A stretch of 12,156 bases of DNA, taken from the NCBI GenBank assembly GCA_900546085.1, contig URBS01000064.1:1-12156 (forward strand), written 5' to 3'. Within the stretch, counting starts at the first letter, position 1, and each line of letters opens with the position of its first letter. The DNA comes from an uncultured Collinsella sp. GTDB lineage: Bacteria; Actinomycetota; Coriobacteriia; Coriobacteriales; Coriobacteriaceae. Positions 1 to 5,901 of this stretch are shown here, in pieces. The notes under the pieces are model-generated. The model was not told the DNA's origin. It was given only the letters and a program-made list of their open reading frames with translations, and did no database searches. The translations under genes and the position numbers were made by a program.

Positions 1-1
1 G

Positions 2-403
2 CTTTCCGATGACGAGCTCGTGGCCCGCGCGCTTCACTATGGCATCAAGGTTGCCGGCTCTCCTTCCGCCGCGACGCCGCTTTTGCATGGCCCTGTTGCC
101 GCCTATGAGCTTCCGCAGCTTTTTCCCGAGCTGTCACCGGCTGTTTTCCAGGCTGTCGACCGTCACACCGTGGGTGCCTGCGACATGACGCCGCTCGATA
201 TGGTGGTCTTTGTGGCAGATGCCATCGAGCCCAACCGCCACGGCGACTATGCCCATGCGCTGCGCAAGATGGTGGGGAAGTCCTCGCTCGACGAGTTGTT
301 CTTCTCCTGTTTTGCGCAGGGTCTGGTCTATGTGATCCAGACCGGGCGTTATCTTTATCCCACGGCTATTACGATTTACAACCATTACGCCCAGCTGCGC
401 TAG
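2..403 (+). CDS. yqeK: YqeK-type HD-domain hydrolase (probable diadenosine tetraphosphatase), 3' part
   Basis: The gene enters from the left edge, so only the last 133 residues and the TAG stop (401-403) are visible; the true start lies outside. The visible part has a Leu-Leu-His-Gly-Pro-Val-Ala segment, then an HTVGACDM block and the stretch VVFVADAIEPNR. The HT.G and AD.IEP.R signatures are hallmarks of the YqeK branch of HD-domain phosphohydrolases. Members of this family bind metal through His/Asp and cleave Ap4A symmetrically to two ADP. The upstream HD dyad itself is outside the window. The gene ends 27 bp before rsfS. The nadD-yqeK-rsfS order is widespread, which supports the call and suggests a shared transcript. 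Function is inferred from family motifs; the substrate cannot be judged from sequence. Confidence 0.85.
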   Translation, partial: LSDDELVARALHYGIKVAGSPSAATPLLHGPVAAYELPQLFPELSPAVFQAVDRHTVGACDMTPLDMVVFVADAIEPNRHGDYAHALRKMVGKSSLDELFFSCFAQGLVYVIQTGRYLYPTAITIYNHYAQLR

Positions 404-430
404 CTCGGGCTGTCTAGAAAGAGGTATTCC

Positions 431-886
431 ATGGCCGACGAGACCATGACCGACGAGCAGATTCTTGAAGGTGTGGAGCACAAGAGCTTCGCCGCCACGT
501 CCGACCGCACTGCCGCCTCGCTGTCCGCGAGCGGTGTCGCCGCCGAGGATGTCGCCCGCGCCGCCGCGCAGGCCGCCTACGACAAGAAGGGCGAGGACGT
601 GCAGGTGCTCGACCTGACCGAGCTTTCCGACGTATGCGACTACTTTGTGCTTGCCACAGGTACCAACAACCGCCAGGTCGATTCTATCGTCGACGAGATC
701 GAGGAGAAGGTCGCCGAGGCTTGCGGCGAGCATCCGTTCTCCATCGAGGGCCGCGAGCAGAAGACGTGGATGCTCATGGACTACGGTTCGGTTGTCGTCC
801 ACGTCTTCACTCCCGAAGCCCGCGACTTCTACCGCCTTGAAAAGCTCTGGGGTGACGCCCCCCAGCTTCCCCTCGACCTCCTCTAG
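431..886 (+). CDS. rsfS: Ribosomal silencing factor RsfS
   Basis: 151 residues. The DUF143/RsfS core covers about residues 39-142, with DYFVLATGTNNRQV at 70-83, GREQKTWMLMDYGSVVVHVF at 107-126 and RDFYRLEKLW at 131-140, all highly typical of the family. RsfS binds ribosomal protein L14 on the 50S subunit and blocks subunit joining when nutrients are short. The protein is longer than the usual 105-130 residues because of an acidic, Ala/Ser-rich N-terminal extension of about 35 residues, probably disordered. The ATG at 431 is preceded by a purine-rich AGAAAGAGG (415-423), which supports this start. The gene ends in tandem TAG TAG codons (884-889), the second of which opens a repeat element, and a strong terminator follows. 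It follows yqeK by 27 bp and is probably its operon partner. Confidence 0.95.
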   Translation: MADETMTDEQILEGVEHKSFAATSDRTAASLSASGVAAEDVARAAAQAAYDKKGEDVQVLDLTELSDVCDYFVLATGTNNRQVDSIVDEIEEKVAEACGEHPFSIEGREQKTWMLMDYGSVVVHVFTPEARDFYRLEKLWGDAPQLPLDLL

Positions 887-918
887 TAGTTCATTTGGGA
901 CGGGCTTTTTAGCTAACC
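887..918. repeat. TAGCT-bounded dispersed repeat, copy 1
   Basis: This 32-bp element starts directly after the rsfS stop codon. It shares the blocks TTTGGGACGGG (894-904) and TTTTAGCTAACC (907-918) with a copy downstream of ppsR (8933-8966). Between the ends TAGTT and AGCTA a weak 5-bp stem with one G-U pair can form (887-891 with 911-915). Identity and function are unknown. Confidence 0.75.
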
Positions 919-928
919 TCTACCGTTC

Positions 929-970
929 GCCGGGCAGTTGCATCATTCGCAGCTGCCCGGCTTTCTTTTT
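929..970 (+). terminator. Intrinsic terminator of yqeK-rsfS
   Basis: A 12-bp stem (929-940 with 950-961, one G-U pair) with a 9-nt loop is followed by a T-rich tract (962-970). The T tract is only on the plus-strand side, so it should end the yqeK-rsfS transcript. On the minus strand no U tract follows the hairpin, so it is not an obvious terminator for the convergent dinB. Confidence 0.9.
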
Positions 971-980
971 GTCATAGGGA

Positions 981-2234
981 CTAATCGTTGAAGCGGGATT
1001 GGCGGCCGAAGGATAGGGCAGTGTCGCCGAACTTGTCTCGGACGGCGTCGATAGCGACTGAGAGGTCGCGACGGTCGCTGGATTGGGCGCCGCGATCATC
1101 GACTTCACAGAACAGGTCGGTCTGGATGCCGCCCTGATGATCGAAGTCGCTCATGCCGATGCCCGCCAGGCGCACATGCATGCCTTCCTGCCAGATGTTG
1201 TCGAGCAGCTCGAGCGCCACCGCCACAAAGATGTTCTCATCGTCGGTCGGATGAGGCAGCCGGCGCTGTGCCGAGCGACCGCTTCCATACGAATACTTGA
1301 GCTTGAGCGTCACCGTGGCGCCCGTCAGTCCCTGACGGCGCAGGCGGCGTCCCACTGACTCGCCCAACAGCGCAATCGCCGCTTCGATGTCCCCGCGCTC
1401 AGTCAAATCTTTCGCAAAGGTGCGCTCATTGCTCACCGATTTAACCTCGCGCTCTTCATCGAGACTCGTGACTTCGGAGATTTCAAGTCCCAGCGCACGC
1501 TGACGCATACGTTCGCCGTTGACGCCAAAAATAGAGGCCAAGGTGGATTCCGGCGCGCGTGACAGCTCGCCGAGCGTGTAGATGCGCATACGGCGCAGTC
1601 GCTCCTCGGCCGAGCGCCCGATGCCGCTCATGGCAGATACCGGCAGCGCGGCCAAAAAGCGCTGCTCGGTTCCGGGGCGCACGATGGTCAGCCCAAACGG
1701 CTTATCACGCTCGCTTGCGATCTTTGCGACCGTCTTGTTGCAGCCCACGCCAATGGAGCAGGTCACTCCCAGCGCTGCCACGCGGTCGCTTATACGCCGC
1801 GCAACCAGTAGCGGGTCTTCGGGCGCAAAGCGACCCGGTGTGATATCGATAAAGGCTTCGTCGATGGATACGCGCTCAACGCGCGGCGTCTCCTCGGCAA
1901 GAATTGCCATGACCTGCGCGCTCACCTCGCGGTAGCGATCAAAGTGCCCGTGCGTCCAAATGGCTTGCGGGCACAAGCGCCGCGCCTCGGCCGAGGCCAT
2001 GGCAGAGTGCACGCCAAAGCGACGCGCCTCATACGAACACGTGGACACGACGCCACGCGAATCGGCGTCTCCGCCCACGATGAGCGGCTTTCCGCGCCAC
2101 TCGGGGTGGTCGAGCATCTCCACGCTCGCAAAAAACGCATCGAGGTCCATGAGGCCCACCGCCGGACCCGTCCAGGGGGGCGGCGTGACGCCCATGGCAT
2201 CCTCATAACCGTATGTATGTTCGCGTCTTTCCAT
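981..2234 (-). CDS. dinB: DNA polymerase IV (Y-family translesion polymerase)
   Basis: 417 residues in the longest reading. The Y-family catalytic centre is intact: D30 in MDLDAFFASVE, and D125/E126 in the SIDEAFID motif. F35 sits at the steric-gate position that excludes ribonucleotides. SYEARRFGVHSAM (67-79) and the helix-hairpin-helix region SIGVGCNKTVAKIASERDKP follow. The little-finger domain ends with QTDLF (371-375), which resembles the beta-clamp binding pentapeptide. The enzyme copies past damaged template bases with low fidelity. The longest start (ATG at 2234) has no Shine-Dalgarno sequence. The second ATG, at 2195 (residue 14), is preceded by GAGGA with a 4-nt gap and still precedes the conserved domain, so a 404-residue product is quite likely. 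No clear LexA box was found upstream. The gene is convergent with rsfS and divergent from rpsP. Confidence 0.95.
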   Translation of the reverse strand: MERREHTYGYEDAMGVTPPPWTGPAVGLMDLDAFFASVEMLDHPEWRGKPLIVGGDADSRGVVSTCSYEARRFGVHSAMASAEARRLCPQAIWTHGHFDRYREVSAQVMAILAEETPRVERVSIDEAFIDITPGRFAPEDPLLVARRISDRVAALGVTCSIGVGCNKTVAKIASERDKPFGLTIVRPGTEQRFLAALPVSAMSGIGRSAEERLRRMRIYTLGELSRAPESTLASIFGVNGERMRQRALGLEISEVTSLDEEREVKSVSNERTFAKDLTERGDIEAAIALLGESVGRRLRRQGLTGATVTLKLKYSYGSGRSAQRRLPHPTDDENIFVAVALELLDNIWQEGMHVRLAGIGMSDFDHQGGIQTDLFCEVDDRGAQSSDRRDLSVAIDAVRDKFGDTALSFGRQSRFND

Positions 2235-2350
2235 GTCATGAGTATACCGCGCAGCTCATGTGGGGTGCGTGTATGTGCTTGCAAATCCCGAATTCTTGTC
2301 TAAGATATGGATTTGCCCTCGACTACACCGAAGAAGTTGGTCTCACGGAC

Positions 2351-2379
2351 TTCACCTGCCCGCGTCGATGGCGTATTAT
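2351..2379 (+). promoter_or_regulatory. Candidate promoter of the rpsP operon
   Basis: TTCACC (2351-2356, 4/6 match to TTGACA), a 17-bp spacer and TATTAT (2374-2379, 5/6 match to TATAAT) would start transcription near 2386, giving a leader of about 50 nt before rpsP. A weaker alternative lies upstream: TTGCAA at 2279-2284, a 16-bp spacer and TAAGAT at 2301-2306. Both rest on consensus matching only. Confidence 0.5.
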
Positions 2380-2401
2380 GTTCAACTGTTTGTTTGTAGT
2401 T

Positions 2402-2429
2402 GCAGCCTAAAGCTGCTTGGTTGGAGGAG
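2402..2429 (+). promoter_or_regulatory. rpsP leader hairpin and ribosome binding site
   Basis: GCAGC (2402-2406) pairs with GCTGC (2412-2416) across a 5-nt loop, six bases before a near-perfect Shine-Dalgarno GGAGGAG (2423-2429). That sequence lies 6 nt before a TTG codon at 2436 and so fixes the S16 start there. The hairpin is short and may be incidental. Confidence 0.45.
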
Positions 2430-2435
2430 TTTCCT

Positions 2436-2777
2436 TTGGCAGTCAAGATTCGCCTTGCTCGTCACGGCGCTAAGAAGCGTCCGTACTACCGTGTCGTCGT
2501 CGCCGATTCCCGCGCCCCGCGTGACGGTCGTATCATCGAGGAGGTTGGCCGCTACAACCCGATGACCGCCCCCAAGACCATCAACCTCGACCTCGAGAAG
2601 ATCGCCGACTGGCAGTCCAAGGGCGCTCAGCTCACCGACGCCGTCGCCGCTCTGGTCAAGGCCGCCAACGAGGGCGAGAAGACCGAGACCGTCGTCAAGA
2701 AGTCCAAGAAGCAGCTCGCCAAAGAGGCCGAGGCCGCTAAGGCTGCCGCTGAGGCCGCTGAGGGCGCCGAGGAGTAA
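2436..2777 (+). CDS. rpsP: 30S ribosomal protein S16
   Basis: 113 residues from a TTG start. S16 proteins begin M-A/V-K-I-R-L, and here the protein reads MAVKIRLARHGAKKRPYYRV from this codon, preceded at 6 nt by GGAGGAG. The upstream in-frame TTG at 2400 would add 12 unrelated residues and is rejected. The S16 core (residues 1-80) includes VVADSRAPRDGR and IEEVGRYNP. S16 binds 16S rRNA early and is needed for 30S assembly. The C-terminus (about residues 83-113) is a Lys-rich, then Ala/Glu-rich helical tail, longer than the 80-90 residues of many S16 proteins but a common actinobacterial trait. It is first gene of a compact operon with khpA, rimM, trmD and lepB. Confidence 0.97.
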   Translation: MAVKIRLARHGAKKRPYYRVVVADSRAPRDGRIIEEVGRYNPMTAPKTINLDLEKIADWQSKGAQLTDAVAALVKAANEGEKTETVVKKSKKQLAKEAEAAKAAAEAAEGAEE

Positions 2778-2780
2778 ATC

Positions 2781-3065
2781 GTGCCTGAGGTTGACGCTGC
2801 ACAGCTCGAGGGTGAGGCAATGCTCTCAGATCGCATCGCCGATCTCGTCGAATATCTCGTTGTTCAGATCGTCGACGACCCGGATTCCGTGAGCCTTGAG
2901 GTCATCGATGGTGACGACGCCTCTACGATCGAGGTTTCTGTCGCCGAGGATGACGTCGCTAAGGTCATCGGCCGTCGTGGCCGTACCATCAAGGCCATTC
3001 GCACGCTCGCCCGTGCACTGGCCGCTCGCCTCGACACTGCTGTCGAGGTAGAGGTTCTGGGCTAG
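2781..3065 (+). CDS. khpA: KhpA-type KH-domain RNA-binding protein
   Basis: 94 residues from a GTG start, three bases after the rpsP stop. The GTG is supported by GAGGAG (2769-2774) at a 6-nt spacing, which overlaps the end of rpsP. The ATG at 2820 would give an 81-residue protein nearer to the usual KhpA length, but its ribosome binding site is too close. The single KH domain ends with VIGRRGRTIKAIRTLARALA; the GRRG loop (64-67) is the nucleic-acid-binding GxxG signature. KhpA proteins form dimers, often with KhpB/Jag, and act as RNA chaperones that influence sRNA levels, cell division or ribosome assembly in several Gram-positives. The position between rpsP and rimM is the classical one for this family (formerly YlqC). 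Confidence 0.92.
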   Translation: MPEVDAAQLEGEAMLSDRIADLVEYLVVQIVDDPDSVSLEVIDGDDASTIEVSVAEDDVAKVIGRRGRTIKAIRTLARALAARLDTAVEVEVLG

Positions 3066-3078
3066 GACCTTGAGGTCC
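3065..3078 (+). promoter_or_regulatory. Hairpin enclosing the rimM start codon
   Basis: GGACC (3065-3069) and GGTCC (3074-3078) form a perfect 5-bp stem whose 4-nt loop TTGA contains the rimM TTG start. The first stem base is the last base of the khpA stop TAG, so a ribosome finishing khpA would open it. The base pairing is visible; the coupling role is inferred. Confidence 0.4.
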
Positions 3079-3591
3079 CAGTACAAAAACATCGCCCGTG
3101 TGGTCAAGCCGCACGGAAGGAAGGGGGAGGTCCTCGCGCAGCCGCTGCGGGGGCTTCCTTCTGTATTAGAGCCGGGTATGCGCGTCGCCCTGACGCCGCC
3201 GGCGCTCAAGCGCGACCGCTTTTGCACGGTCGTGTCCGTCACCGATACGGGCGATGGCGATCTGGTCTCGTTTGAGGGCATTGACGACTTGACGGCCGCC
3301 GAGGGCATCACGGGATGCTATGTGTTGGCAAATCGTGACGATTTTGAGCTCGATTCACTCGACGCCGCCTATACCGACCTGATGGGTCGCGAGGTGGTCG
3401 ACGAGCGCTTCGGTTCGCTCGGCACGATCGTCGAGATCGTGTCGACGCCCGCTAACGATGTTTGGGTTGTCGAGGGTGATCGGTACGGCGAGGTACTGAT
3501 TCCCGTGATCGAGCAGGTTGTGCTCGATCTTCCCGACACAGGAACAATTTCCGTCCACGTTATGGACGGCCTGATCGATATGGACAAGTAG
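3070..3591 (+). CDS. rimM: Ribosome maturation factor RimM
   Basis: 173 residues from a TTG start, 4 nt after the khpA stop. The frame is closed upstream by a stop at 3049-3051 and no other start codon precedes the conserved N-terminal strand YKNIARVVKPHGRKGEV (5-21), so TTG at 3070 is effectively the only choice. The only Shine-Dalgarno-like bases, AGGA (3064-3067), are just 2 nt away, so initiation probably depends on coupling with khpA. The RimM N-terminal beta-barrel covers residues 5-90. The C-terminal PRC-barrel covers 100-172, with LMGREVVDE, a VPA-like segment and EVLIPVIEQVV. RimM binds S19 and helps mature the 30S head. It lies beside rpsP, khpA and trmD as in many bacteria. Confidence 0.95.
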   Translation: MRSQYKNIARVVKPHGRKGEVLAQPLRGLPSVLEPGMRVALTPPALKRDRFCTVVSVTDTGDGDLVSFEGIDDLTAAEGITGCYVLANRDDFELDSLDAAYTDLMGREVVDERFGSLGTIVEIVSTPANDVWVVEGDRYGEVLIPVIEQVVLDLPDTGTISVHVMDGLIDMDK

Positions 3592-3601
3592 GGAGGACAA
3601 C

Positions 3602-4360
3602 ATGCTGATTGAGACCCTTTCGGTCTTTCCCGAGATGTTTGAGCCCGTCATGTCCACATCGATTTTGGGCCGCGCCCGCAAGGCCGGCCTTTTTGATTTT
3701 AAGGCGTATAACCTGCGCGACTGGACGCACGACCGCCATCGCACCGTCGATGACGAGCCGTATGGCGGCGGGCAGGGCATGCTCATGAAGGTCGAGCCTA
3801 TCGCCGAGGCCATCGAGGCCATTAGCGCAGAGGGTCCCAAGCCCACTGTGGTGTTCTTTACCCCCTGTGGCGAGCCTTTTACGCAGCATGTGGCCGAGCG
3901 CCTGCTCAAAAGCGAGCGCCTGCTGTTTGTGTGCAGTCGCTACGAGGGCGTCGACGAGCGCGCATACGCGTATGCCGATGAGCGCCTGTCGATCGGCGAT
4001 TACGTGCTCACGGGCGGCGAGCTTCCCGCTATGGTCGTTGCCGACGCCGTCGTGCGTCTGATTCCCGGCGCCCTTGGTGACGAGATGAGCAACGTCGATG
4101 AGTCATTCTCGACCGCCGAGGACGGTGGCCTGCTCGAGTACGCGCAGTACACCCGTCCCGCCGAGTTCAATGGCGAGGGTGTGCCTCCGGTGCTCGTGAG
4201 CGGCGATCATGCCAAGGTTGATGCCTGGCGCCGCAAGAATGCCATCGAGCGAACCTGCCGCTGGCGTCCCGACCTGATCGAGACGGCGCGCCTTACGCCC
4301 GAGGAGCGCGCATTCGCGCAAGAGATTCTGGACGCGTCGTATTCACAGAGCGAGGAGTGA
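3602..4360 (+). CDS. trmD: tRNA (guanine-N1)-methyltransferase TrmD
   Basis: 252 residues, full family length. It methylates G37 of tRNAs (m1G37) with S-adenosylmethionine, preventing +1 frameshifting. The SPOUT trefoil-knot signatures are present: DDEPYGGGQGMLMK (50-63), CSRYEGVDER (111-120) and SIGDYVLTGGELPA (130-143). D174 in EDGGLLEY matches the catalytic Asp of E. coli TrmD (D169) by its position before the QYTRP motif. ATG at 3602 follows GGGAGGA (3591-3597) at a 4-nt gap, a strong site that overlaps the rimM stop codon. The stop TGA lies 2 nt before the lepB ATG. In many bacteria rplS comes next; here it does not. Confidence 0.97.
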   Translation: MLIETLSVFPEMFEPVMSTSILGRARKAGLFDFKAYNLRDWTHDRHRTVDDEPYGGGQGMLMKVEPIAEAIEAISAEGPKPTVVFFTPCGEPFTQHVAERLLKSERLLFVCSRYEGVDERAYAYADERLSIGDYVLTGGELPAMVVADAVVRLIPGALGDEMSNVDESFSTAEDGGLLEYAQYTRPAEFNGEGVPPVLVSGDHAKVDAWRRKNAIERTCRWRPDLIETARLTPEERAFAQEILDASYSQSEE

Positions 4361-4362
4361 GA

Positions 4363-4926
4363 ATGGTTCCATCGCAGCATTCCGTGCTAAAGGGTGCCTT
4401 TGAGTGGATCGTGGTCGTCGCGATTGCACTGGTCGCCACCTTTTTGGTTCGCTCATTTGTGGTTGAACCCTTTGTGGTGCCTACCGGCTCCATGGAGTCC
4501 ACGATCGAGATTGGCGATCAGATCCTGGCGCAAAAGGTGAGCCTCGAGCTCGGTCAGCCCGTTAAACAGGGCGATATTGTGGTATTCCACAACCCCGATG
4601 GCACCTCCGAGCACGATGTTCTCGTCAAGCGAGTTATTGCCACGGCCGGCCAGACGGTCGACCTTCAGGACGGCAAGGTCGTCGTCGACGGCCAGGCGCT
4701 CGATGAGGACTATACGACCGGCATGAGCTGGCCGCTTTCGGTCCAGGCCCCTGGCGCTCAGGTGAGCTATCCCTACACCGTTCCCGACGGGTGCGTGTGG
4801 GTGATGGGCGACAACCGCGAGAACTCTGCTGACTCCCGCTATTTTGGCCCGGTCGACCGCTCCGACTTGATCGCCGTGGCGCTTGTGCGCTACTGGCCGC
4901 TCAACCGTATCGGCGCTATCGACTAA
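4363..4926 (+). CDS. lepB: Signal peptidase I
   Basis: 187 residues. ATG at 4363 follows GAGGAG (4352-4357) at 5 nt; an in-frame GTG at 4357 overlaps the trmD stop and is less likely. A single membrane anchor spans about residues 14-29, so the catalytic domain faces outward. The catalytic dyad is intact: S43 in PTGSMEST and K89 in DVLVKRVIA. The family signature GDNRENSADSR is at 149-159. The enzyme removes signal peptides from Sec- and Tat-exported proteins. At 187 residues with one membrane span it is of the compact Gram-positive type. Its reading frame is almost fused to the trmD operon (2-nt gap), so it is very probably cotranscribed with the ribosome-maturation genes. No terminator follows it. 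Confidence 0.96.
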   Translation: MVPSQHSVLKGAFEWIVVVAIALVATFLVRSFVVEPFVVPTGSMESTIEIGDQILAQKVSLELGQPVKQGDIVVFHNPDGTSEHDVLVKRVIATAGQTVDLQDGKVVVDGQALDEDYTTGMSWPLSVQAPGAQVSYPYTVPDGCVWVMGDNRENSADSRYFGPVDRSDLIAVALVRYWPLNRIGAID

Positions 4927-4933
4927 AAACCGC

Positions 4934-4946
4934 TATAGTACAGTAC
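4934..4946 (+). promoter_or_regulatory. Weak -10-like hexamer upstream of glyQ
   Basis: TATAGT (4934-4939, 5/6 match to TATAAT) overlaps GTACAGTAC (4938-4946), a small inverted repeat. No recognisable -35 lies 16-18 bp upstream. The 59-bp lepB-glyQ gap has no terminator, so glyQ may also be read through from the rpsP operon. The gap is too short for a T-box leader. Confidence 0.25.
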
Positions 4947-4985
4947 CTAACCGTGTAATCGTTTCGACGAGGGGATATTAGAGGC

Positions 4986-5897
4986 ATGAACGCTTCATCG
5001 CTTTCCTTCCAAGACATCATCCTGCGCCTCCAGCAGTACTGGGGCGAGCAGGGCTGCGTCATTATGCAGCCCTATGACTCCGAGGTCGGTGCCGGTACCT
5101 TCCATACCGCGACCACGCTGCGCTCGCTCGGTCCCGCCGAGTGGCGCACCTGCTATGCGCAGCCCTGCCGCCGTCCCGCCGACGGCCGCTACGGCGAGAA
5201 CCCCAACCGCATGCAGCACTACTATCAGTTCCAGGTGCTCATCAAGCCCTCGCCGGTCAACGCCCAGGAGCTCTACCTGGGGTCTCTTGCCGCTATCGGT
5301 CTGGACCCCAACGACCATGACGTCCGTTTTGTCGAGGACGACTGGGAGAGCCCGACCCTGGGCGCCTGGGGCCTTGGCTGGGAGGTCTGGCTCAACGGCA
5401 TGGAGGTCACGCAGTTTACGTACTTCCAGCAGGTGGGCGGCATCGAGGTCGATCCCGTGCCCGTCGAGATCACCTATGGCCTGGAGCGTATCGCCATGTA
5501 CGCCCAGGGTGTCAACTCCGTCTACGACCTGGTGTGGAGCTATCTGCCCGACGGCACGCCCATGACCTATGGTGACGTGTTCCTCGAGAACGAGCGCGAG
5601 TTCAGTGCCTATAACTTTGAGGTCGCCAACGTCGAGATGATGCGTCAGAAGTTTGACGACTACGAGGCCGAGTGCCACTCCTGCCTGGAGCGCAAACTGC
5701 CGCTGCCGGCGTACGACTGCGTCATGAAGTGCAGCCATGCCTTCAACCTGCTCGATGCCCGTGGCGCCCTGTCCGCAGTCGAGCGTGCCAACTACATCCT
5801 GCGCGTCCGCGCCGTCGCCAAGGCGTGCTGCGAGGCCTACATGGCCGAGGTCGCCGGAGTCAACGAGAATGCCGATCAGGAAGGCGAGGTGGCGTAA
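4986..5897 (+). CDS. glyQ: Glycyl-tRNA synthetase alpha subunit
   Basis: 303 residues, normal for the class II bacterial alpha subunit. It supplies the catalytic core that activates glycine with ATP; two alpha and two beta chains form the enzyme. Near-invariant blocks are present: EQGCVIMQPYDSEVGAGT (21-38), GRYGENPNRMQHYYQFQV (67-84), PTLGAWGLGWEVWLNGME (123-140) and TQFTYFQQVGG (142-152). ATG at 4986 is preceded by GAGGGGA (4969-4975) at 10 nt. The C-terminal part holds a Cys cluster (C230, C233, C245, C249), of which C230/C233 have no counterpart in E. coli GlyQ as I recall it. The TAA stop lies 3 nt before glyS, fitting coupled production of the two subunits. Confidence 0.97.
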   Translation: MNASSLSFQDIILRLQQYWGEQGCVIMQPYDSEVGAGTFHTATTLRSLGPAEWRTCYAQPCRRPADGRYGENPNRMQHYYQFQVLIKPSPVNAQELYLGSLAAIGLDPNDHDVRFVEDDWESPTLGAWGLGWEVWLNGMEVTQFTYFQQVGGIEVDPVPVEITYGLERIAMYAQGVNSVYDLVWSYLPDGTPMTYGDVFLENEREFSAYNFEVANVEMMRQKFDDYEAECHSCLERKLPLPAYDCVMKCSHAFNLLDARGALSAVERANYILRVRAVAKACCEAYMAEVAGVNENADQEGEVA

Positions 5898-5901
5898 GCC
5901 A
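5890..5901 (+). promoter_or_regulatory. Hairpin spanning glyQ stop and glyS start
   Basis: TGGC (5890-5893) pairs with GCCA (5898-5901) around a GTAA loop, a GNRA-type tetraloop that contains the glyQ TAA stop. The last stem base is the A of the glyS ATG. GAGG (5886-5889) lies just before it. The short stem would be opened by ribosomes finishing glyQ, which could couple the two subunits; this role is inferred. Confidence 0.35.

Noticed and set aside
401..406. TAGCTC at the yqeK stop as another copy of the repeat
   Set aside because: Only six bases match; the TTTGGGACGGG core is absent.
134..802. 222-codon minus-strand frame across yqeK and rsfS
   Set aside because: It is a shadow of two well-supported plus-strand genes, with no recognisable domain.
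929..961. Hairpin as a bidirectional terminator for rsfS and dinB
   Set aside because: A T tract follows only on the plus-strand side; the minus-strand side has none.
2235..2300. SOS (LexA) box upstream of dinB
   Set aside because: No palindrome matching Gram-positive or actinobacterial LexA consensus was found by eye.
2213..2410. Small plus-strand frame between dinB and rpsP
   Set aside because: It covers the promoter region, lacks a convincing ribosome binding site, and its peptide shows no conserved features.
2400..2435. Upstream TTG extension of rpsP
   Set aside because: The S16 N-terminus and the ideal GGAGGAG place the start at 2436; the extra 12 codons span the leader.
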